Shown: positions 33,398 through 37,904 of the stretch, in pieces | Layout of the letters: the number at the start of each line of letters is the position of its first letter | Position numbering within the stretch: position 1 is the first letter of the stretch | NCBI GenBank assembly: GCA_003820635.1 | Contig: RPOS01000026.1 | Coordinates: 1-37,904, forward strand | Direction: 5' to 3' | Source of the DNA: Verrucomicrobiaceae bacterium | GTDB lineage: Bacteria > Verrucomicrobiota > Verrucomicrobiae > Verrucomicrobiales > Akkermansiaceae | Length of the DNA: 37,904 nt | Program-made: the position numbers and the translations under genes | The notes under the pieces: model-generated | Told to the model about the DNA's origin: nothing | Database searches by the model: none | Seen by the model: the letters and a program-made list of their open reading frames with translations, nothing else

Positions 33398-34314
33398 GCG
33401 GCGGGAAGCAGGAACCATTTCAGATAGAAATACAGCGCCGGGGCGGTGAAGCAGACGCTGTCGATGAGGTCGAGCGAGCCGCCGATGCCGGGCAGCATGC
33501 GGCCGGAGTCCTTGGCGTCGAGCGCGCGTTTCACGATGCTTTCCGCGAGGTCGCCGATCACCGCGAGGATGGCGAGCAGGAAGCCGAGAATCACCACATG
33601 TTTCCAACCGCCGAAAAACGCGAGTTCGCCCGGAAACGCCGCGTAAAGCCCGCAACCGGCGAGTTGTGCGAAGAACAGCGCGCCGCCGAAGCCCTCCCAG
33701 GTTTTCCCCGGGCTGACGTGCGGGATCATCTTGTGGCGGCCGATCAGAGAGCCGGTGATGTAGGCGCCCATGTCGGTGAACTTGGTGACCGCCAGCAGCC
33801 ACAGCAACAGGAAGGCGCCCGGCCCGCTTACCCGGCCGGGAACGTCGAGCCCGCCGGGCACCGCGAAGATCAGATGCGCAGTGAAGTTGAATAAAAAAGC
33901 GATGTAGCCAAAGCCCAGCACGGTGGCCGCCACGGCGAGCAGGGCTTCGATGCCGCGCACCGGTTCGCGGAGTTGCAAGGTGAAGGCTCCTGCCAGCGCG
34001 ATGAAAAACACCAGCGCCTCCAAGCCGGGCGGAGGTGTTTTTCCCGCCAGCAGAAACCCATACAAGGCCGCGCAGTAAGCCACCGCCAGCAGCAGCCCGA
34101 AGCGCGGAAAACACCGGACATTCGCCGCCCGCAGCATGCGGAAATATTCGATGGTGGCGATGACGGTGAGCAGGCCGATCAATCCGAGAAAGGCCCACGA
34201 AACGTGGCTCACGAAAACCGCGCAGACCAAGGCCCACAGCGAGACCGTGCTGGCGCTGCGCCGGGCGAAGACGAGCGCCTTGGATGGTGCGGGTGGCGTC
34301 GGATTGTCAGCCAT
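33394..34314 (-). CDS. cdsA: Phosphatidate cytidylyltransferase
   Basis: A 306-residue inner-membrane enzyme that makes CDP-diacylglycerol. About eight hydrophobic segments span residues 35-300. The family signature is near the C-terminus: SPGKTWEGFGGALFF, then GDLAESIVKRALDAKDSG and MLPGIGGSLDLIDS. I chose the ATG at 34314 (MADNPTPPAPSKA) because the earlier in-frame ATG at 34353 adds only a basic tail. It overlaps dxr by 4 bp. Confidence 0.95.
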   Translation of the reverse strand: MADNPTPPAPSKALVFARRSASTVSLWALVCAVFVSHVSWAFLGLIGLLTVIATIEYFRMLRAANVRCFPRFGLLLAVAYCAALYGFLLAGKTPPPGLEALVFFIALAGAFTLQLREPVRGIEALLAVAATVLGFGYIAFLFNFTAHLIFAVPGGLDVPGRVSGPGAFLLLWLLAVTKFTDMGAYITGSLIGRHKMIPHVSPGKTWEGFGGALFFAQLAGCGLYAAFPGELAFFGGWKHVVILGFLLAILAVIGDLAESIVKRALDAKDSGRMLPGIGGSLDLIDSVCFTAPALYFYLKWFLLPAA

Positions 34315-34455
34315 GAGTCGCTGAATCCAAGACGGCCGTTCCGGCCGTGGCAACTCATTCCATCAATTCCCGCGCAACCTTTTTCCAGAGCCAGGGTTTC
34401 AACTGCCAGACCGGACCCCGTTGGCGGTCCCACATCACCAAACCAAAACGCAATC

Positions 34456-34944
34456 ATGAAAACGACAGCATGGATGACAGTAGGCGCATTGATCGGCAGC
34501 TGCCTGATCGCCACCGCTCAAGATGGACCAAAGCGTCCGAAAGGCCCAGGCCCCCACGGCGGCCCGCCGCCCGAAGTGGTCAAGGAATTCGACAAGGACG
34601 GAGACGGCAAGCTCTCCCCGGAAGAACGCACCACCATGCGCGAAGCCCACAAGGCCAAGATGGAGGAGCGCAAAAAAGAAATGCTCGCCAAGTATGATGC
34701 CGATAAGGACGGCAAGCTCAGCCCAGATGAGCGCGAAAAGATGAAAGCCGGCCAAAAAGCCGAAATGCTCAAGAAATTCGACAAGGACGGCGACGGCAAG
34801 CTCAGCCCGGAAGAACGTGAAGCCATGCCGAAGCCACCCCGTGGCCCGGGTGGCCCCAAGGGTAAGCGCGGTCCGCACGGCCCCGGCGGCCCGCACGGCC
34901 CGGGTCCAGGTCCCGGCGGTCCTGATGCGCCCCCTGCCGAATAA
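34456..34944 (+). CDS. Secreted EF-hand calcium-binding protein
   Basis: A 162-residue protein with a signal peptide (MKTTAWMTVGALIGSCLIATAQ). It has three EF-hand loops with ideal ligand spacing: DKDGDGKLSPEE, DADKDGKLSPDE and DKDGDGKLSPEE, at about residues 46, 82 and 108. The first and third loops are nearly identical at DNA level, a sign of recent duplication. A Lys/Met-rich helix links them, and the tail is a Gly-Pro-His repeat (GPHGPGG). It should bind Ca2+ outside the cytoplasm. Its partners are not visible here. Similar small EF-hand proteins are common in Planctomycetes and Verrucomicrobia. Confidence 0.88.
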   Translation: MKTTAWMTVGALIGSCLIATAQDGPKRPKGPGPHGGPPPEVVKEFDKDGDGKLSPEERTTMREAHKAKMEERKKEMLAKYDADKDGKLSPDEREKMKAGQKAEMLKKFDKDGDGKLSPEEREAMPKPPRGPGGPKGKRGPHGPGGPHGPGPGPGGPDAPPAE

Positions 34945-35042
34945 TCCCGGCCATTGAATCAAAGCACACCCAGCCGTGGTCCGCTCTGCCGGATCACGGC
35001 TCATTTGTCGCGGAAGTGCGGGATGCAGCCCGCCATTTCCCG

Positions 35043-35229
35043 ACAAACAATCCGCTGGCATCGGTAAGGCCGTCGGGTTGAGCCAGTCCAAACGCACGCG
35101 GAAACCGGGAATCACCCGGCTTGCGATCCAGCCGTCCTCAGGCTCCGCCGCTTCGAGATACTCGCCATTGTGCAAGTGGAAGCGGTGGTCGAGCGTCACA
35201 GGATCCAGTGTCCAATTTCCCCATCCGCA
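35043..35229 (-). pseudogene. Remnant of a Uma2-family protein
   Basis: On the minus strand, about 60 residues read as the C-terminal part of a Uma2-family (PD-(D/E)XK-like) protein: 'HNGEYLEAAEPEDGWIASR' and 'VIPGFRVRLDWLNPTALP'. The expected catalytic N-terminal part, about 120 residues, is absent, and there is no start codon with a plausible leader. The segment lies in the 343-bp gap between the EF-hand gene and the topoisomerase gene, which otherwise holds nothing I recognise. Confidence 0.55.
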
Positions 35230-35287
35230 CGCCTTATGAAGCCTGCGCTTGCGCCGCCGCCACCCTGCCACTAAGCAACCGCCAGCA

Positions 35288-37270
35288 ATGACGCACGACC
35301 CCGACCAACATGCCTCGCTCGGCGCGATGTATTCGGATTATTTCCTCGATTACGCCTCCTACGTGATTCTTGAGCGCGCCGTGCCGCACCTTTACGATGG
35401 CTTGAAACCCGTGCAGCGGCGCATCCTCCACGCGATGGATGAGATCGACGACGGCCGCTACAACAAAGTGGCCGGCATCGTGGGCAACACGATGAACTAC
35501 CACCCGCACGGTGACATGTCGATCAGCGCGGCCATCGTCCAGCTCGGTCAGAAGGACCTGCTTATCGATACACAGGGAAACTGGGGCAACACGCTCACCG
35601 GCGATGGTGCCGCCGCCCCGCGCTACATCGAGGCGCGTCTCACCAAGTTCGCCAACGAGGTGGTTTTCAACCCCAAGACCACCAAGTGGCTGCCTAGCTA
35701 CGATGGTCGTCGTAAAGAGCCGGACACGCTGCCGGTGAAATTTCCACTACTGCTGGCGCAGGGAGTCGAGGGCATCGCCGTCGGTCTTGCCTGCAAGGTG
35801 CTGCCGCACAATTTCAACGAACTCATCGAGGCGTCCATCGCCGTGCTGAGAAACGAACCGTTCACCCTGCTGCCGGATTTCCCCACCGGCGGCATCATGG
35901 ATGCCAGTGACTACCGCGACGGCCTGCGCGGCGGCAAGATCCGCGTCCGCGCCCGGATTTCCGTGGAAAAGAAAGGTATGCTGCGCATCACCGAGATCCC
36001 CTTCGGCACCACCACCGGCGCGCTGATGGACTCGATCGTCGCCGCGGCCGACAAGGGCAAGATCAAGATCCAGAAGATCGAGGACAACACCGCCGCCAAC
36101 GCCGACATCCTCGTCCACCTGCCCGCCGGAGCCGATGCGGAAACGACACGCGACGCGCTGTTCGCCTTCTCCGATTGCGAGCTGACCATCTCGCCCAACG
36201 CCTGCGTCATCGCCGATGGCAAGCCGCAGTTCATGGGTGTCTCGGACATCCTCAAGCGCGTCACCCACCAGACCCGCGAGCTGCTCAAGCAGGAGCTCGA
36301 GATCAAGCTCGGCGAACTCGCCGAAAAATGGCATTTCAGCTCGTTGGAGAAGATCTTCATCGAAAACCGCATCTACCGCGACATCGAGGAATGCACCACT
36401 TGGGAAGCCGTGCTCAAGGCCATCGACGACGGCTTGAAGCCTTTCAAGAAACTCCTCAAGCGCGAGGTGACCGAGGACGACCTCGTCCGTCTAACGGAAA
36501 TCAAGATCAAGCGCATCTCCAAGTTCGACTCCTTCAAGGCGGATGAGGAGATCAAGGGTCTGGAGAAATCCATCGACGAAACAGAGAAGAATCTCCGCAA
36601 CCTGACGAAGTTCACCATCAAGTGGTATGAGGAGCTCGGCAAAAAGTATGGCAAGGGCAGGGAGCGCAAGACCGAGATCACCTCGTTCGACCGCGTGGAC
36701 CGCACCCAGGTCATCGCCGCCACCGAGACGCTTTATCTGGATGCCAAGAACGGTTTCGCCGGCTACGGCCTCAAGAAAGACGGCGAGCCAGTGGAGAAAT
36801 GCTCCACCATCGATGATATCATCTCATTCACCCAGGACGGCAAGATGCGCGTGATGAAAGTGGCGGAGAAAGTCTTCGTCGGCCAGAAGCCGCTGCGTGT
36901 CGCCGTGTTCCGCAAGGATGAGGATTTGATTTACTCGATGATCTACCGCGACGGCAAGGACGGTCCTATTTTGGCAAAGCGCTTCACGGTGGGCGGCATC
37001 ACTCGTGACAAGGAGTATGATCTGACAAAGGGGCGTCCCGGCACCCGCGTGCTCTACTTCGCCGTGCACAAGAGCAACGAGGAAAGCAGCGCGCAGATGC
37101 TTCTCGTGCACCTCAAGCCCGCGCTGCGCATGCGCAATCTCATCCGGCCGCTGCACTTCGCGGAGTTTGGCATCAAGAGCCGCTCATCCGGCGGGAACCT
37201 GGTCACCAAGCACGGCATCGAGAAGATCGTGCGGGCTCCCAAGGATTACGATCCCACGCTGGGAGCCTGA
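35288..37270 (+). CDS. DNA gyrase/topoisomerase IV subunit A (ParC-like)
   Basis: A 660-residue type IIA topoisomerase subunit that cuts and rejoins DNA. The winged-helix core starts 'YASYVILERAVPHLYDGLKP'. The catalytic Tyr is Tyr113 in APRYIEARL, with Arg112 before it. The segment after HPHGD reads MSISAAIVQLGQ, so the Ser and Asp that bind quinolones in Escherichia coli GyrA (83 and 87) are Met77 and Ala81 here. This fits the second A-subunit type found in Bacteroidota and relatives. The C-terminal beta-propeller is shortened, with about 180 residues after the coiled coil. No B subunit is adjacent. Start ATG at 35288; an in-frame extension upstream is not family-like. Confidence 0.94.
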   Translation: MTHDPDQHASLGAMYSDYFLDYASYVILERAVPHLYDGLKPVQRRILHAMDEIDDGRYNKVAGIVGNTMNYHPHGDMSISAAIVQLGQKDLLIDTQGNWGNTLTGDGAAAPRYIEARLTKFANEVVFNPKTTKWLPSYDGRRKEPDTLPVKFPLLLAQGVEGIAVGLACKVLPHNFNELIEASIAVLRNEPFTLLPDFPTGGIMDASDYRDGLRGGKIRVRARISVEKKGMLRITEIPFGTTTGALMDSIVAAADKGKIKIQKIEDNTAANADILVHLPAGADAETTRDALFAFSDCELTISPNACVIADGKPQFMGVSDILKRVTHQTRELLKQELEIKLGELAEKWHFSSLEKIFIENRIYRDIEECTTWEAVLKAIDDGLKPFKKLLKREVTEDDLVRLTEIKIKRISKFDSFKADEEIKGLEKSIDETEKNLRNLTKFTIKWYEELGKKYGKGRERKTEITSFDRVDRTQVIAATETLYLDAKNGFAGYGLKKDGEPVEKCSTIDDIISFTQDGKMRVMKVAEKVFVGQKPLRVAVFRKDEDLIYSMIYRDGKDGPILAKRFTVGGITRDKEYDLTKGRPGTRVLYFAVHKSNEESSAQMLLVHLKPALRMRNLIRPLHFAEFGIKSRSSGGNLVTKHGIEKIVRAPKDYDPTLGA

Positions 37271-37299
37271 CAACTCTGGACCAGACATTGTCAAAGCCA

Positions 37300-37335
37300 T
37301 TGACTCCGCCCGGGTAATGAGCGTATGCTCATTAC
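37300..37335 (+). promoter_or_regulatory. Promoter with operator palindrome before the NifX-type gene
   Basis: A perfect 9-bp inverted repeat, GTAATGAGC (37314-37322) and GCTCATTAC (37327-37335), with a GTAT centre. The start codon at 37338 adds another ATGAGC half-site. A TTGACT -35 box lies at 37300-37305 and TATGCT at 37324-37329 could be the -10 box, so a bound repressor would cover the -10 element. Confidence 0.65.
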
Positions 37336-37337
37336 AA

Positions 37338-37757
37338 ATGAGCGCAGCACCAGCCGTCTCCACCACCCGTGACTTCATCCGCATTGCCATCCCGATGAAA
37401 GCCGGTGCGTTCTGCGAGCACTTCGGCGAGGCCCGTCAGTTTCGCTTCTACGAGGGCAAGCGGCAGCAGCGCATGCTCGATGGAATCGGCCGCTTCGACG
37501 CTCCGGCACACCAGCCGGGAAGCCTGCCAAGGTGGCTTGCTGCACAGCAGGTCGATCTGCTGGTGGTTTCAGCCATCGGCGAGCGGGCGCTGATCATGCT
37601 GGCGGATGCAGGCATCGAGGTGTGTCTCGCCGATGGTCCGCGGGCACCGGACCAGCTCGCCCACGCCGCCCACGCCGGTCGCCTGCCACGCGCCACAATG
37701 CTCAACTCCCGCTGCCACGGTCACCATGGACACGCAGATGATTGCCACTCTTACTGA
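37338..37757 (+). CDS. NifX/NifB-type iron-molybdenum cluster-binding family protein
   Basis: A 139-residue protein of the dinitrogenase cofactor-binding fold, the small family typified by MTH1175. The fold is shown by IRIAIPMKAGAFCEHFGEA (strand, then the His of 'HFGEA') and by VDLLVVSAIGERALIMLADA and IEVCLADG. The C-terminus is unusual: CHGHHGHADDCHSY, with two Cys and five His in the last 14 residues, which could bind Fe, Cu or Ni. No nitrogenase gene is in the window, so a general metal-cluster or metal-handling role is more likely. The ATG at 37338 is favoured because it follows the palindrome; ATG 37317 lies inside it. Confidence 0.82.
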   Translation: MSAAPAVSTTRDFIRIAIPMKAGAFCEHFGEARQFRFYEGKRQQRMLDGIGRFDAPAHQPGSLPRWLAAQQVDLLVVSAIGERALIMLADAGIEVCLADGPRAPDQLAHAAHAGRLPRATMLNSRCHGHHGHADDCHSY

Positions 37758-37904
37758 AGAACCCGTGCTCACGCATCCGAGCCACGATCATTGTTTCGCC
37801 TGTGGCAAGCTGCAGCCCGCGGGCCTGGGTCTGCGCTTCACCGCGACTGCCAATGGGGCGGTGAGCGCCTTCTGGCAGCCATCCGAAAGCTATCAGAGCT
37901 ATCC
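37726..37904 (+). CDS. PaaI-like hot-dog thioesterase (partial)
   Basis: The first 59 residues are visible before the window ends. The start is MDTQMIATLTEEPVLTHPS (ATG 37726) or the ATG at 37738, overlapping the end of the upstream gene in another frame. 'HDHCFACGKLQPAGLGLRF' is the typical entrance of PaaI-type hot-dog thioesterases that keep a HxCFACG motif. The overlap suggests translational coupling with the NifX-type protein. The active-site part lies outside the window. Confidence 0.72.
   Translation, partial: MDTQMIATLTEEPVLTHPSHDHCFACGKLQPAGLGLRFTATANGAVSAFWQPSESYQSY

Noticed and set aside
1..37904. tRNA or other stable RNA genes
   Set aside because: I looked for cloverleaf arms and TTCGA/GGTTC loops in the gaps between genes and found no convincing candidate. 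A covariance-model scan would settle it.

Overview
The window is high-GC bacterial chromosome, most likely from the phylum Verrucomicrobiota (a Luteolibacter/Haloferula-type member of Verrucomicrobiales). I infer this from the mix of gene families (short pseudopilins, expanded helical-repeat proteins, arsenic operon with a DUF6428-type gene, GH106 remnant, Uma2 remnant), from start codons that lack Shine-Dalgarno sequences, and from the palindromic intergenic repeats. No rRNA or marker gene in the window settles the lineage.

Layout. 0.1-3 kb: a membrane-anchored unknown protein, a pseudopilin, an ABC-transporter ATPase without an adjacent permease, and truA. 3-4.5 kb: an ECF sigma factor translationally coupled to a probable anti-sigma protein. 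4.6-11.4 kb, minus strand: alaS with a secreted unknown protein upstream, then the conserved rpmH-rnpA-yidD-yidC cluster behind a near-consensus promoter. 11.5-13.4 kb: a decayed GH106-type alpha-L-rhamnosidase. 13.4-15.9 kb: an arsenic-resistance operon (arsR, DUF6428-type gene, ACR3 arsenite pump, thioredoxin-coupled arsC) with a clear operator. 16-19.7 kb: a secreted helical-repeat protein, a zinc-ribbon/LysM membrane protein and rsgA. 19.7-24.9 kb: an accessory segment with an unknown helical protein, a 1076-residue type IIG-like restriction-methylase, a ten-unit 21-bp tandem repeat, and several palindromic elements, one of them inserted in frame inside the methylase gene. 24.9-27.1 kb: menC and menE for menaquinone. 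27.1-30.6 kb: a small protein that looks like a bacterial Whirly-type single-strand nucleic-acid binder, then trkA-trkH for potassium uptake. 30.6-32 kb: a VapBC-type toxin-antitoxin pair and exodeoxyribonuclease III. 32.2-34.3 kb, minus strand: dxr and cdsA with overlapping ends. 34.4-37.3 kb: a secreted EF-hand protein, a Uma2 remnant and a topoisomerase A subunit. 37.3-37.9 kb: a NifX-type cluster-binding protein behind a strong palindrome, and the start of a PaaI-like thioesterase.

The observations I would follow first are the in-frame palindromic insertion in the methylase (22315-22391), the Whirly-like protein (27135-27620), the 21-bp heptad repeat (19963-20172), the over-use of the hexamer TGTTAG across the window, and the operator-like palindrome at 37314-37335. 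Everything here was read by eye. Family assignments rest on recognised motifs and were not checked by database search.
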